Part shown: in pieces, positions 7,145 through 16,382 of the stretch
How the letters are laid out: every line of letters starts with the position of its first letter
How positions within the stretch are numbered: position 1 is the first letter of the stretch
DNA from: Marinomonas sp. IMCC 4694
Lineage (GTDB): Bacteria > Pseudomonadota > Gammaproteobacteria > Pseudomonadales > Marinomonadaceae
Assembly: GCF_008122525.1 (NCBI RefSeq)
Contig: NZ_VSRV01000001.1
Coordinates: 434,001-498,000, forward strand
Reading direction: 5' to 3'
DNA: 64,000 nt
The notes under the pieces: model-generated
Seen by the model: the letters and a program-made list of their open reading frames with translations, nothing else
Told to the model about the DNA's origin: nothing
Database searches by the model: none
Position numbers and translations under genes: made by a program

Positions 7145-8965
7145 ATGTCTAATGATATCAGTAAGTTACGTAACGTGGCCATCATAGCCCACGTTGACCA
7201 CGGTAAAACCACCCTGGTTGACCAGCTATTAAGCCAATCTGGCACACTAGATCGTAAAGACCAAGGTTCAGAACGGATCATGGATTCCAACGATCAAGAG
7301 AAAGAGCGTGGTATCACCATTTTGGCGAAAAACACCTCTATTATGTGGCACGATTACCGTATCAATATCGTAGACACACCTGGACACGCTGACTTCGGTG
7401 GTGAAGTTGAACGTGTATTGTCCATGGTTGACTCTGTATTGTTGTTGGTGGACGCCGTTGATGGTCCTATGCCGCAAACGCGTTTCGTAACGTCTAAGGC
7501 GTTCGAACGTGGTCTTCGTCCTATTGTTGTTATCAACAAAATTGACCGCCCTGGCGCGCGCCCTGATTGGGTTATGGATCAAGTGTTTGATCTTTTTGAT
7601 AGCCTTGGCGCGACCGAAGAACAGTTAGACTTCCCTGTAATCTACGCATCGGCTATCAATGGTATTTCTGGTAATGACCCAGAAGCCATGGCCGAAGATA
7701 TGACACCACTTTATCAAATGATTGTTGACAGTGTGCCTGTGCCAGACGTTGATCCTGAAGGGACTTTCCAGATGCAGGTATCTGCATTGGATTATGACAG
7801 CTACGTTGGTGTTATCGGTGTAGGCCGTATTACACGCGGTAGTCTGTCCCCTAACCAGCAAGTCATTGTCAAATCGGCGAATGGTAAAGAGCGTAAAGGC
7901 AAAGTGTTAAACGTGAAGGGTTATCACGGTCTAGCGCGTGTTGATACTGATAAAGCGTCTGCGGGCGATATCGTTTGTATCACCGGCATCGATGGTCTAA
8001 GTATCTCTGATACTTTGTGTGATCCTACTTGTGTTGAAGCGCTTCCTGCCTTGTCTGTAGATGAGCCAACCGTTAGCATGACTTTCATGGTGAATGACTC
8101 ACCGTTTGCTGGTAAAGAAGGTAAATACATCACGACTCGTAATATCTCCGATCGTCTTGATCGTGAGCTTATTCACAACGTGGCATTGCGTGTTAAGCAA
8201 GGCGAAACACCAGATAAATTCATTGTTTCTGGTCGTGGTGAGCTTCACCTTTCTGTATTGATTGAAAGTATGCGTCGTGAAGGCTTCGAGATGGGGGTTT
8301 CTCGTCCTGAAGTGGTTCAAAAAGAAGTCGATGGAAAAATTCATGAACCGTTTGAATTAGTAGTTATCGACGTTGAAGAGCAGCATCAAGGTTCTATCAT
8401 GGAAGAGCTTGGTTTACGTAAAGCTGAGTTAACGAACATGGAGCCCGATGGTAAAGGTCGTGTTCGTCTTGAGTTCATGACACCTTCTCGCGGCTTGATC
8501 GGTTTCCGTGGCTTATTCCTAACATTAACGTCTGGCTCTGGTATCATGACCAGCGTATTTGACCATTATGGTCCAGTAAAAGAAGGTGATGTAGGGAGCC
8601 GCCAGAACGGTGTATTGGTCAGCATGTTAGCCGGTAAAACTGCGGCGTTTGCGTTGTTTAACCTACAAAGCCGTGGTCGCTTATTCTTGGGTCATGCGGT
8701 TGAAGTGTACGAAGGCCAAGTTATCGGTCTTCACTCACGCGATAACGACCTAACGGTTAACCCAGTGAAAGGTAAGCAGTTAACGAACATGCGTGCCTCT
8801 GGTACAGATGAGGCCTTGACCTTGACACCACCCATTCGCCATACACTTGAGCAAGCGCTTGAGTTCATTGAAGACGATGAGTTGGTCGAAGTGACACCGG
8901 AAAGCATCCGTATTCGTAAAAAATTACTAACTGAAAACGAGCGTAAACGCGCTGGTCGTAAGTAA
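7145..8965 (+). CDS. typA: TypA/BipA, ribosome-associated translational GTPase
   Basis: 606 residues, full length. The G1 motif AHVDHGKTTLVDQLL, the G2 GITI, the G3 DTPGHADFGGE and the G4 NKID are all visible in the first 150 residues, followed by EF-G-like domains II, III and V and the BipA-specific C-terminal domain (GSRQNGVLVS, then the LTPP region). It binds the 70S ribosome and helps 50S assembly and growth at low temperature or under stress. The gene is monocistronic: it has a 3' terminator and is preceded by the glnA control region. Confidence 0.97.
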   Translation: MSNDISKLRNVAIIAHVDHGKTTLVDQLLSQSGTLDRKDQGSERIMDSNDQEKERGITILAKNTSIMWHDYRINIVDTPGHADFGGEVERVLSMVDSVLLLVDAVDGPMPQTRFVTSKAFERGLRPIVVINKIDRPGARPDWVMDQVFDLFDSLGATEEQLDFPVIYASAINGISGNDPEAMAEDMTPLYQMIVDSVPVPDVDPEGTFQMQVSALDYDSYVGVIGVGRITRGSLSPNQQVIVKSANGKERKGKVLNVKGYHGLARVDTDKASAGDIVCITGIDGLSISDTLCDPTCVEALPALSVDEPTVSMTFMVNDSPFAGKEGKYITTRNISDRLDRELIHNVALRVKQGETPDKFIVSGRGELHLSVLIESMRREGFEMGVSRPEVVQKEVDGKIHEPFELVVIDVEEQHQGSIMEELGLRKAELTNMEPDGKGRVRLEFMTPSRGLIGFRGLFLTLTSGSGIMTSVFDHYGPVKEGDVGSRQNGVLVSMLAGKTAAFALFNLQSRGRLFLGHAVEVYEGQVIGLHSRDNDLTVNPVKGKQLTNMRASGTDEALTLTPPIRHTLEQALEFIEDDELVEVTPESIRIRKKLLTENERKRAGRK

Positions 8966-9037
8966 ATATAAGCCATGCATTGGCATGGTTTAATAGAGCA
9001 GCAGCAAATGAGTTCATGCAAATGAGCTCGTGAGCGA

Positions 9038-9065
9038 CAGAAGCGCCTTAGGGCGCTTTTGTTTT
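9038..9065 (+). terminator. Terminator after typA
   Basis: Stem AAGCGCC / GGCGCTT with loop TTAG (9041-9058) followed by TTTGTTTTT. It lies 75 bases past the typA stop and separates it from dtd. Confidence 0.8.
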
Positions 9066-9119
9066 TCTGGCATTTGGTAAAGTGATAAAGACAAACAGAC
9101 TCGACGACAAGGAGTGAAT

Positions 9120-9554
9120 ATGAAGCTGCTAGTACAAAGGGCATTAAACGCCAGTGTGGTCGTCAATAACGAAACGGTCGGCGCGATATCGCACGGTCAA
9201 CTGGTATTTGTTGGTATCGAAAAAGGTGACACAGAAAATGATGGGCAAAGATTGGCCGATAAGTTGTTGAAATACCGTATGTTTAGTGACACAGACGGTA
9301 AGATGAATCTTAACGTGCAGCAAGTGAACGGCGGTGTGCTATTGGTCTCGCAATTTACTCTGGCGGCTGAGACGAAAAAAGGCCTACGTCCGGGTTTTTC
9401 CACCGCTGCCATACCAGAAGAAGCCGAAAGATTGTTCAATGACTTTGTACACAAAGTACGCGCCCAACATGATCAAGTTGAAACAGGGCGCTTTGCTGCC
9501 GACATGAAAGTGTCTCTTACCAACGACGGCCCCGTGACTTTTCTGCTTGAATAG
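9120..9554 (+). CDS. dtd: D-aminoacyl-tRNA deacylase
   Basis: 145 residues from the ATG at 9120, exactly the usual DTD length. That start is preceded by AAGGAG at a 6-base spacing, so the GTG at 9114 is less likely. Family motifs: MKLLVQRAL at the N-terminus, the SQFTLAA catalytic motif near residue 80 and the TNDGPVTFLLE C-terminus with the Gly-cisPro-type loop. The dimer removes D-amino acids and glycine mischarged on tRNA. It converges on tatC with only 11 bases between stop codons. Confidence 0.95.
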   Translation: MKLLVQRALNASVVVNNETVGAISHGQLVFVGIEKGDTENDGQRLADKLLKYRMFSDTDGKMNLNVQQVNGGVLLVSQFTLAAETKKGLRPGFSTAAIPEEAERLFNDFVHKVRAQHDQVETGRFAADMKVSLTNDGPVTFLLE

Positions 9555-9565
9555 GCTAATGCCTC

Positions 9566-10339
9566 TTATTTAGAAGGCGCTGAGTCGCTTTGCTCCGCTT
9601 CTTCACTGCCATCGACCACAACTTTCACTGATCGACCTGCAATAAGTCCAAGTTCAAACAGCATCCACATTGGGATGGCCAATAGCGTCTGAGAAAAAAT
9701 ATCCGGCGGTGTGATCAACATGCCGACTACAAAACAACCCAGAAAAATATAAGGGCGCTTTTTAGATAAGGTGGCCACGGTTGTCACGCCTGCTTTGATA
9801 AGCAAATACGTTGCGACGGGAATTTCAAACGTCACTCCAAAAGCAAAAAACAGCTTAAGGACAAAGTTCAGATAATTGTTTATATCGGTCATGACGGTCA
9901 CTTCCCCTGGCCCTACGGTCGTGAAGAAACCAAAAATCAGCGGCAATACTGCAAAGTAGGCAAACAATACGCCAGCGTAAAATAAGAAGATACTCGAGAT
10001 CAATAAAGGAATGGCAATTTGTTTTTCATTTTTATAGAGCGCAGGCGCAATAAAAGACCAAGCTTGGAAAAGAGTGTAAGGCACTGAAATTAAAACCGCG
10101 ACGGCGAATGTCAGCTTCAAAGGAGCCAAAAACGGCGACGCTACTTCAGTTGCAATTAAAGAACTACCTGGCGGCAGTAACAATCGAAGCGGCTCAGACA
10201 CGATCAAATACAAGTCGTTGGCAAAATAATATAAGCCAATAAACAGAATTAATATCGCCAAAACGCATTTTAGTAAGCGATTTCTGAGCTCGATAAGATG
10301 AGCGACCAGTGGCGCTTGGTGAGTAGAATCTGTGCTCAT
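9566..10339 (-). CDS. tatC: TatC, Sec-independent translocase core
   Basis: 257 residues with six membrane segments. The N-terminus LVAHLIELRNRLLKC is the TatC signature (HLxELRxRL), which binds the twin-arginine signal peptide. Later segments include FGVTFEIPV, with the conserved Phe-Glu of TatC. It forms the receptor complex with TatB in the inner membrane for export of folded proteins. Last gene of tatABC; it starts six bases after tatB. Confidence 0.97.
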   Translation of the reverse strand: MSTDSTHQAPLVAHLIELRNRLLKCVLAILILFIGLYYFANDLYLIVSEPLRLLLPPGSSLIATEVASPFLAPLKLTFAVAVLISVPYTLFQAWSFIAPALYKNEKQIAIPLLISSIFLFYAGVLFAYFAVLPLIFGFFTTVGPGEVTVMTDINNYLNFVLKLFFAFGVTFEIPVATYLLIKAGVTTVATLSKKRPYIFLGCFVVGMLITPPDIFSQTLLAIPMWMLFELGLIAGRSVKVVVDGSEEAEQSDSAPSK

Positions 10340-10345
10340 AATGCG

Positions 10346-10780
10346 TTAAGTGTCCGCGCGAGGGTTAAGTTGACGTGTCTCTGGTGTATTGCCTTGGAGT
10401 GGTTCGTTGTCTTGCCGTGATTCGTTATCTTGATATGACGCCATGTTGTTTTCAGGAGCGATGTCTTGACCAGTAGAAGCGACCATCAAAGGGGCTGGTT
10501 GGTTGTCAGTATTTGCCGCGCTTTCGGGATGGGGAGTAATCTTATTTTGAATAGATTGCCCTTCTTTTAATACGCGTTGGTTGGTCTCGGTAATTTTTTG
10601 CTGCAGCTCCTCGTGATCGAGCTGTGCATTAATTTCACGTTGTACCGAATTAATACTGCGTCGAATTTTACGCACCCACAACCCTGCGGTTTTTGCAGCA
10701 TGGGGTAAGCGTTCAGGGCCAAGAATGAGTAAACCCACTACAAAAACCACCAATAATTCTGAAAAGCCAATATCGAACAC
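10346..10780 (-). CDS. tatB: TatB, twin-arginine translocase subunit
   Basis: 144 residues. It opens with MFDIGFSELLVVFVVGLLILGPERLP, the diagnostic membrane helix and GPERLP hinge, followed by an amphipathic helix and a long polar tail (residues ~75-144) rich in Gln, Asn and Glu with partial repeats such as QDNE. TatB links TatC-bound substrates to TatA. It sits three bases after tatA and six before tatC, so the three are surely cotranscribed. The tail is variable in this family. Confidence 0.96.
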   Translation of the reverse strand: MFDIGFSELLVVFVVGLLILGPERLPHAAKTAGLWVRKIRRSINSVQREINAQLDHEELQQKITETNQRVLKEGQSIQNKITPHPESAANTDNQPAPLMVASTGQDIAPENNMASYQDNESRQDNEPLQGNTPETRQLNPRADT

Positions 10781-10783
10781 AGG

Positions 10784-11002
10784 TTAGGCGCTCTTATCGT
10801 CTTTTTTAGTTTCAGCATCAATCACTTTATGCTGGGCGGTTTTTTGCTCTTCTGGATCCTTGTCTTTGTCGACCGCTTCTTTAAAGCCTTTTACGGCGCC
10901 ACCTAAATCAGACCCCAAGTTTTTGAGCTTTTTGGTGCCAAAGATAAGTATTAAAATAGCCAATACAATAAGCAATTGCCAAATACTGATTCCACCTAAC
11001 AT
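10784..11002 (-). CDS. tatA: TatA, twin-arginine translocase pore subunit
   Basis: 72 residues: one membrane helix (IWQLLIVLAILILIFG), the FGTKKL hinge, then an amphipathic helix containing LGSDLGGAVKGFKEA and a charged tail. It oligomerises to let folded proteins pass the inner membrane. AGGAG in front of the start (AAGGAGAATGTT) gives a strong ribosome site. First of the tatABC genes, 17 bases after hisE. Confidence 0.97.
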   Translation of the reverse strand: MLGGISIWQLLIVLAILILIFGTKKLKNLGSDLGGAVKGFKEAVDKDKDPEEQKTAQHKVIDAETKKDDKSA

Positions 11003-11019
11003 AACATTCTCCTTCAGGG

Positions 11020-11352
11020 TTATTTAGTGCGACTGGCTTTTTCTTCTAAACCAGACAAATCGAATCGACGCGCGAGCTCATCTAATATGGCTTCTGGGCC
11101 GATGTTTAAATGAGACAGCATAACCAGTGTGTGAAACCACAAGTCGGCTGTCTCATAAATCACGTCTGACGTGTCGCCAGATGTGATGGCGTCTTTGGCG
11201 GCGAGGATAGTCTCGATGCTTTCTTCGCCCACTTTTTCCAAAATTTTGTTCAGCCCTTTTGAGTGTAAGCTGGCCACATAAGACGAGTCGGCCGCCGCTG
11301 TTTTACGCTGTTCAAGTGTTGCCGCTAACTCAATTAATACATCGGTTTTCAT
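11020..11352 (-). CDS. hisE: HisE, phosphoribosyl-ATP pyrophosphatase
   Basis: 110 residues, the size of free-standing HisE. The all-alpha MazG-like fold is marked by KVGEESIETILAAK and the YETADLWFHTLVMLSH segment with acidic metal ligands. It hydrolyses PR-ATP to PR-AMP, the second step of histidine synthesis. It lies between ubiB and tatA on the same strand. In pseudomonads hisI precedes it in this cluster; here hisI is absent, so PR-AMP cyclohydrolase must be encoded elsewhere. Confidence 0.95.
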   Translation of the reverse strand: MKTDVLIELAATLEQRKTAAADSSYVASLHSKGLNKILEKVGEESIETILAAKDAITSGDTSDVIYETADLWFHTLVMLSHLNIGPEAILDELARRFDLSGLEEKASRTK

Positions 11353-11368
11353 TATAGTCTCTTAGATA

Positions 11369-13012
11369 TTACGATTTTAAGACAAGTAGGTATAAGCCTA
11401 CTAAAAATAACCCAATACTGGCAAAGTCAGCGTCTTTTAAGTGTGTCAGCGATGCCGGATCTGTGACCACCCAAGCGGCCCCCAAACTGACCAAACCCAA
11501 CAAGCGAAAGGGTAAATTCCGTCGGCTCTTTTTCAGCTCTTTACTGAGTTTATTGATCGAGTCAGTTTGCGCTTGCATGCGTTCTGCTTGATGAGACATC
11601 TGTGACAGCGCCGTAAATACTAAATTAGGGATCTGTGGTAATTGGCCAGCCCATTGAGGCGCTTGTTTTTTGACTTCTTCGATGACGCGTTTGGGACCAA
11701 CTTGTTCGCTCATCCAGCGCTCTAAGAACGGCTTTGCCGTAACCCATAAATCCAAATCCGGATACAGTTGTCGGCCTAATCCTTCTATGTTGAGCAATGT
11801 TTTTTCCAACAAGACTAGCTGAGGTTGTACTTCCATATTAAAGCGGCGCGCGGTTTGAAATAGACCAATTAACACCTGACCAAAAGAAATGTCTTTGAGT
11901 GGCTTGGCAAACATAGGTTCACACACGCTGCGAATGGCGGACTCGAAGGCGTGTACGGGCGTGCCTTTGGGAACCCAGCCGCTCTCGACATGCAATTCAG
12001 CAACTAAGCGGTAATCGCGCTGGAAGAAAGCCAACAAGTTACGCGCTAGATAATTTTTATCGGCGTCGTCTAGGCTGCCCATAATCGCACAATCAATGGC
12101 GATGTATTTGGGTTTTTTGGGGTTGGTCGCATCAACAAAAATATTTCCTGGATGCATATCTGCATGGAAGAAACTGTGTGAAAACACCTGAGTGAAAAAG
12201 ATTTCAACACCGCGTTCCGCTAGGCATTTCATGTCTACATTGGCGGCGTGCAGGGCATTAATATCAGCAACAGGAATGCCTGAAATACGCTCCATGATCA
12301 TCACATTGCGATGGCTGTAATCCCAGTAAACCTGTGGTACATACAGTAGATCAGAGGGGGTGAAATTGCGTTGCAGTAAACCTGTATTCGCGGCTTCTTT
12401 GGCCAGATCCAGCTCATCTAAAATGGTGTATTCATAGTCTGTCACCACTTCGACAGGCCGCAAACGTCGGCCATCAACACTTAAGTTGGCAACAAGATGC
12501 GCTAAGGTGTAGAGCAAACGAATGTCTTTGCTGATGGTTTTTTCAATGTCAGGACGTATTACTTTTACAACCACATCTTCGCCGGAATGCAGCTTAGCCG
12601 TATGTACTTGGGCAATAGAAGCGGATGCTAAGGGCGTAACCGAAAACTCGGCAAATAATTCTAAAACGGGTGCTTTTAGGTCGCGTTCAATAATGGCTTG
12701 TGCAACGTCTCCAGCAAAAGGCGGCACCTTGTCTTGCAGCTTAGCCAATTCGTTCGCGATATCGTCATCGAGTAAATCGCGTCGCGTAGATAAAATCTGC
12801 CCAAACTTAACAAAAATAGGGCCAAGGGATTCCAGTGCAAGACGCAAACGCTCCCCCTTGTTTTCACTTGCGCGTTTTCGACCGATAGAGCACAAAGCGC
12901 CGATCGTATAGCGAAGGTACCAAGGCAGCAACGCAAAAGGAATAAACACATCGAGGCGAAAGCGTATAACCGTATAGACAATACGCAATAAACGAAAAGT
13001 ACTGGTAAGCAT
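11369..13012 (-). CDS. ubiB: UbiB, ubiquinone biosynthesis kinase-like protein
   Basis: 547 residues, typical of UbiB. The ABC1/ADCK/UbiB fold shows the KxGQ motif in FVKFGQILSTRRD, the Ala-rich nucleotide loop in LASASIAQVHTA, and the HADMHPGNIF catalytic/metal segment. Two membrane helices close the protein (about 500-517 and 526-545). It is an atypical ATPase that makes quinone intermediates accessible to the Coq/Ubi enzymes at the inner membrane. Starts two bases after ubiE stops. Confidence 0.96.
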   Translation of the reverse strand: MLTSTFRLLRIVYTVIRFRLDVFIPFALLPWYLRYTIGALCSIGRKRASENKGERLRLALESLGPIFVKFGQILSTRRDLLDDDIANELAKLQDKVPPFAGDVAQAIIERDLKAPVLELFAEFSVTPLASASIAQVHTAKLHSGEDVVVKVIRPDIEKTISKDIRLLYTLAHLVANLSVDGRRLRPVEVVTDYEYTILDELDLAKEAANTGLLQRNFTPSDLLYVPQVYWDYSHRNVMIMERISGIPVADINALHAANVDMKCLAERGVEIFFTQVFSHSFFHADMHPGNIFVDATNPKKPKYIAIDCAIMGSLDDADKNYLARNLLAFFQRDYRLVAELHVESGWVPKGTPVHAFESAIRSVCEPMFAKPLKDISFGQVLIGLFQTARRFNMEVQPQLVLLEKTLLNIEGLGRQLYPDLDLWVTAKPFLERWMSEQVGPKRVIEEVKKQAPQWAGQLPQIPNLVFTALSQMSHQAERMQAQTDSINKLSKELKKSRRNLPFRLLGLVSLGAAWVVTDPASLTHLKDADFASIGLFLVGLYLLVLKS

Positions 13013-13014
13013 AA

Positions 13015-13770
13015 CTAGAATTTAAACCCTTTATGAAGCGCCACAATGCCGCCGGTTAAATTTTGGTAACTGGTGCGTTCGAAGCCGACTTCGTCCATCA
13101 TGCCCTTCAGTGTTTCTTGATTGGGGTGCATCCGAATGGATTCAGCCAGATAACGATAGCTGTCGGCGTCATTGGCAATCAATTTACCCATAGCAGGTAA
13201 AAGACGGAAGGAGTACTGATCGTATACTTGCGATAAAAGCTCGGATTCTGGTTTTGAAAACTCCAATACCAACAAGCGACCACCGGGCTTTAAGACACGA
13301 TACATAGACGCCAGTGCCTTAGACTTATCGGTTACGTTACGCAAACCAAAGGCAATGGTAATGCAGTCGAATGTATCATCAGGGAAGGGCAATGCTTCGG
13401 CATTGGCTTGTACGCATTTTACATTGCCCACCACGCCTAGATTGGCCAGTTTGTCGCGGCCGACTTTTAGCATAGAATCATTGATATCGGCCAGAATAAC
13501 TTGACCTTCACGGCCAACAAGGCGAGAGAATTTTAGGGTTAAATCACCGGTGCCACCGGCAATATCCAGCACGCAGTGACCCGCACGAACGCCAGATTGG
13601 CTAATGGTATGACGCTTCCACAGGCGATGAACGCCCCCAGACATCAAGTCATTCATGATGTCATATTTCGCCGCAACAGAATGAAACACGTTGGCGACCG
13701 CGTTGACTTTCTCGTCGGCTGGGATTTCTTTAAAACCAAAGTCGGTGGTTTTTTTCTGATCGTCTTGCAT
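13015..13770 (-). CDS. ubiE: UbiE, C-methyltransferase of ubiquinone/menaquinone synthesis
   Basis: 251 residues, the family length. Class I SAM methyltransferase: motif I is VLDIAGGTGDLT (near residue 67), with the AFGLRNV and LKPGGRLLVLEFSKP motifs downstream. The enzyme methylates the benzoquinol ring (DDMQH2 to DMQH2) and demethylmenaquinol. First gene of the ubiE-ubiB-hisE-tatABC run. In most gammaproteobacteria ubiJ lies between ubiE and ubiB; here the two are separated by only two bases. Confidence 0.97.
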   Translation of the reverse strand: MQDDQKKTTDFGFKEIPADEKVNAVANVFHSVAAKYDIMNDLMSGGVHRLWKRHTISQSGVRAGHCVLDIAGGTGDLTLKFSRLVGREGQVILADINDSMLKVGRDKLANLGVVGNVKCVQANAEALPFPDDTFDCITIAFGLRNVTDKSKALASMYRVLKPGGRLLVLEFSKPESELLSQVYDQYSFRLLPAMGKLIANDADSYRYLAESIRMHPNQETLKGMMDEVGFERTSYQNLTGGIVALHKGFKF

Positions 13771-13881
13771 AAACTATGTCATCCTAAATGGCGGGTATAC
13801 GCGCCTTTTCTCGGTATTCGATGTAAAGGTCTATTGTAACCGTGACCGCAAGGCTCTGGTACTGATTTGTCGGCTCTATTT

Positions 13882-15402
13882 TTACGCAACGACTTTATTT
13901 CGGCCCGATTCTTTAGCGATATAAAGTTGTTTGTCAGCACGATCAAATAAGGGCTCAGGCTCTTCTTTTTGGTTCAGTTCAGCGATTCCAATAGACACGG
14001 AGATGGAAACGGGTTCGCCTTGCATATTAAAGGGGGTTTTTGCTATGGCAACACGAATGGCTTCAGCCCGTTCGATGGCTTGCTGTAGCGTGGTGTTTGG
14101 GAAAACGATCACAAATTCTTCTCCACCATAACGAAACATAATGTCGTCTTTTAACAAAATGCTACGAACTTGTTGAGGAATCAAGCGCAACACTTTATCA
14201 CCCGCTAAATGCCCCCAAGTATCATTGACGTTTTTAAAGTGGTCAATATCACACACCGCTAGGCAAATCGGTCTCTGTGTTTTCTGCATCACCTTGCATA
14301 AGGGCAAGATAGCATCTTGATACGCTGTTCTGTTAGGCAAATCGGTCAGCGAATCCGTCATGGCTTGGGCCAGTCTTTCTTGCAGTAAAGAGCGCATTGA
14401 AACGGTGTCTTTTTCCATTTTATTCACTTTGCTTTTAAGCAAGGAAATAGACCGGTTTGCGTGTTCTTCTTGCTCAATAATCTGAGTTTTATAGTCTGTC
14501 ATGGTGTGAGAGATAAGATTAAGACGCTCATCAATGAGTGTTTTTAAGCTGTCCAGATCGTTTGCATTTTTCACCGCATTAGAGGTATCTAGTACCTGGT
14601 TTTCTAGCCTAGTACTGAACCCTTCGCGGCTGTCCGATAAAGATTGTTGAGAATCATAGCTGTGTGAAATCGACTTATTGATGCTGGCGAGCTGTTTATT
14701 TAACAGATTAAGATAGTTGGTTAGGCTTTCCTGATTTTTGCCGATCGTGATCATGATCAAATGAATGACTTCATCTAATAGATCCGGTAATTGCTGCAAA
14801 CTGTGATTGCTTGACAGGGCTTTTTTAAGCTCTGTTATGTCTTCATCGTAGTGGCTAGGCAAGGATAAGTTATTCATTAAGCCAGTTAAAGTGTGGCTGA
14901 TTTGTCGCAAAATTTCTTGATCATTTTTGAGTGGGTTAGTGTCGAGGTTTCGTCTGAAAAAATGTTTTAAAAACGAATGCCTAGGCGCATCGTGCTCGGT
15001 TGTATTGAAGGTGTTTTCAGCCAGCGACAAATACCCTTTAAGCAAGGCGGGCCAGTACGATGGTGTTTGCCAATGTAATCGTATTTGGGATTCAAGCTGT
15101 TTTTTCTCATCCTGCGGGACACTTCGATCGACTTGTTTCTCAAGTAGGTCAATGAGATTTTGAAGCGTTGATTTAACCTGTTGTGCACGGTTTGATTGTG
15201 CCGAGTCGCTTTTAATAAGCAGCGGCTCGGCATTGTTTAGTACCGTTTGTATTTGTTCTGCGTTTGCACCTTTATTAATTGCTTGGCGAATTTGGCGAAC
15301 AACGGAATCTAACTCAGGGTCGTTTCCTTCTGCCAGTAAACTGGTTCGGGATACCGCTTTACGTAATACTGCAATTAGATCGTCACTTGATGATTCCGTC
15401 AT
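13882..15402 (-). CDS. Diguanylate cyclase with long helical N-terminal region
   Basis: 506 residues. The last ~165 residues are a GGDEF domain: DSLTDLPNRTAYQDAI, the DIDHFKNVNDTWGH metal segment and the active-site motif GGEEF in RYGGEEFVIVFPN. No RxxD inhibitory site stands out at the expected place. Residues 1-~330 are polar and mostly helical, with a predicted coiled coil (about 230-330) that would dimerise the cyclase. No membrane segment, so it is cytosolic. It should make c-di-GMP from GTP. It follows dsbA by 13 bases and may be cotranscribed. The input signal is unknown. Confidence 0.9.
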   Translation of the reverse strand: MTESSSDDLIAVLRKAVSRTSLLAEGNDPELDSVVRQIRQAINKGANAEQIQTVLNNAEPLLIKSDSAQSNRAQQVKSTLQNLIDLLEKQVDRSVPQDEKKQLESQIRLHWQTPSYWPALLKGYLSLAENTFNTTEHDAPRHSFLKHFFRRNLDTNPLKNDQEILRQISHTLTGLMNNLSLPSHYDEDITELKKALSSNHSLQQLPDLLDEVIHLIMITIGKNQESLTNYLNLLNKQLASINKSISHSYDSQQSLSDSREGFSTRLENQVLDTSNAVKNANDLDSLKTLIDERLNLISHTMTDYKTQIIEQEEHANRSISLLKSKVNKMEKDTVSMRSLLQERLAQAMTDSLTDLPNRTAYQDAILPLCKVMQKTQRPICLAVCDIDHFKNVNDTWGHLAGDKVLRLIPQQVRSILLKDDIMFRYGGEEFVIVFPNTTLQQAIERAEAIRVAIAKTPFNMQGEPVSISVSIGIAELNQKEEPEPLFDRADKQLYIAKESGRNKVVA

Positions 15403-15415
15403 ATCGCCTCATTTA

Positions 15416-16036
15416 TTAATTCTGACGTTCTTTCTCGATTAAAAAATCCACCACGTTGTAAATGTTTTCGTTGCCATTGGCCGTTGCGGCTGTGACAAGA
15501 TATTTTCCATTTACAATCAAACCTGGCACACCACGGGCACCGTAAGCGCGAATTTTTGCATCGGCTTGGCTGAGTCGGCTGTTTACAGCGAACGAATTAA
15601 ACTGCTTACGAAATTCATCTTCGCTTACGCCATAGTTAGCGAAAAAGCTCGCTAGAGCATCTTCAGAGCTTAGGTTACGTTTGTCTATGTGGATGGCATT
15701 AAACAAAGGGGTGTGGATCTTATCCGTGATGTTCAGCAAGTCCGCCACATAAAACGCTTTTGCGTGCGCTAACCAGCTACGACCGAAAACCGCGGGTAAA
15801 AATTTGAAATCGACATCACTGGGTAGATTCTTTTTCCACGCTTGAGTAATGGGCTCAAGGCTAAAGCAATGAGGGCAGCCATACCAAAAAATTTCTGTGA
15901 CTTCGACCTTGCTAGGGTCGCTGGTACGCACCGGCGTTTTAATGGTGGTATAACCGTTTCCATCACTGTACTGGGCAGCGGCGGCGGTCAGTGGGATCAA
16001 AAGTGAAAGAACGAGCGCTGAAAACAGCTTAAACAT
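15416..16036 (-). CDS. dsbA: DsbA, periplasmic thiol:disulfide oxidoreductase
   Basis: 206 residues with a signal peptide (about 1-20, LSLLIPLTAAAAQ). The thioredoxin fold has the active site CPHC at residues 54-57, as in E. coli DsbA, and the cis-Pro loop GVPGLIVNGKYLV. It oxidises cysteines in newly exported proteins and is recharged by DsbB, which is encoded at 27179. It is the first gene of a probable two-gene operon with the diguanylate cyclase. Confidence 0.95.
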   Translation of the reverse strand: MFKLFSALVLSLLIPLTAAAAQYSDGNGYTTIKTPVRTSDPSKVEVTEIFWYGCPHCFSLEPITQAWKKNLPSDVDFKFLPAVFGRSWLAHAKAFYVADLLNITDKIHTPLFNAIHIDKRNLSSEDALASFFANYGVSEDEFRKQFNSFAVNSRLSQADAKIRAYGARGVPGLIVNGKYLVTAATANGNENIYNVVDFLIEKERQN

Positions 16037-16382
16037 AGAAGGCTCCTAATGAGTGCTTAATAGTATTAAAGTATTCTAGTGCCGATAAAAGCAATAAATA
16101 CACAGAGTGTAAAATACAGTGCCTAGATTTACAGCATAATACGATTATAACCAAGCAGGAAGGTTCTGCTTTTCCAGTAAGTTTACATAAAACTGACGTC
16201 AATAGAACAGGTTAGTCAGTGATAGAGCATTATTTAGGCCATATTTCTGCCTTCGAGGCGCTTCGCTTCACTTTTATAGGCTTATCCAGTTTAACATGGC
16301 ATATTTTCTAAATTACTGGCATCATAGTGGTTAATAAATACACCCTAAATGCCCATCTACATTGACAGACGATTACCAACTT
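16037..16382. other. dsbA-engB intergenic region
   Basis: About 345 bases between divergent dsbA and engB, AT-rich and with no open frame. It must hold both promoters. In enterobacteria and pseudomonads the intergenic region before engB carries a small RNA (Spot 42, ErsA). Here I see no convincing terminator hairpin followed by a T-run, so no RNA is called. Confidence 0.4.
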
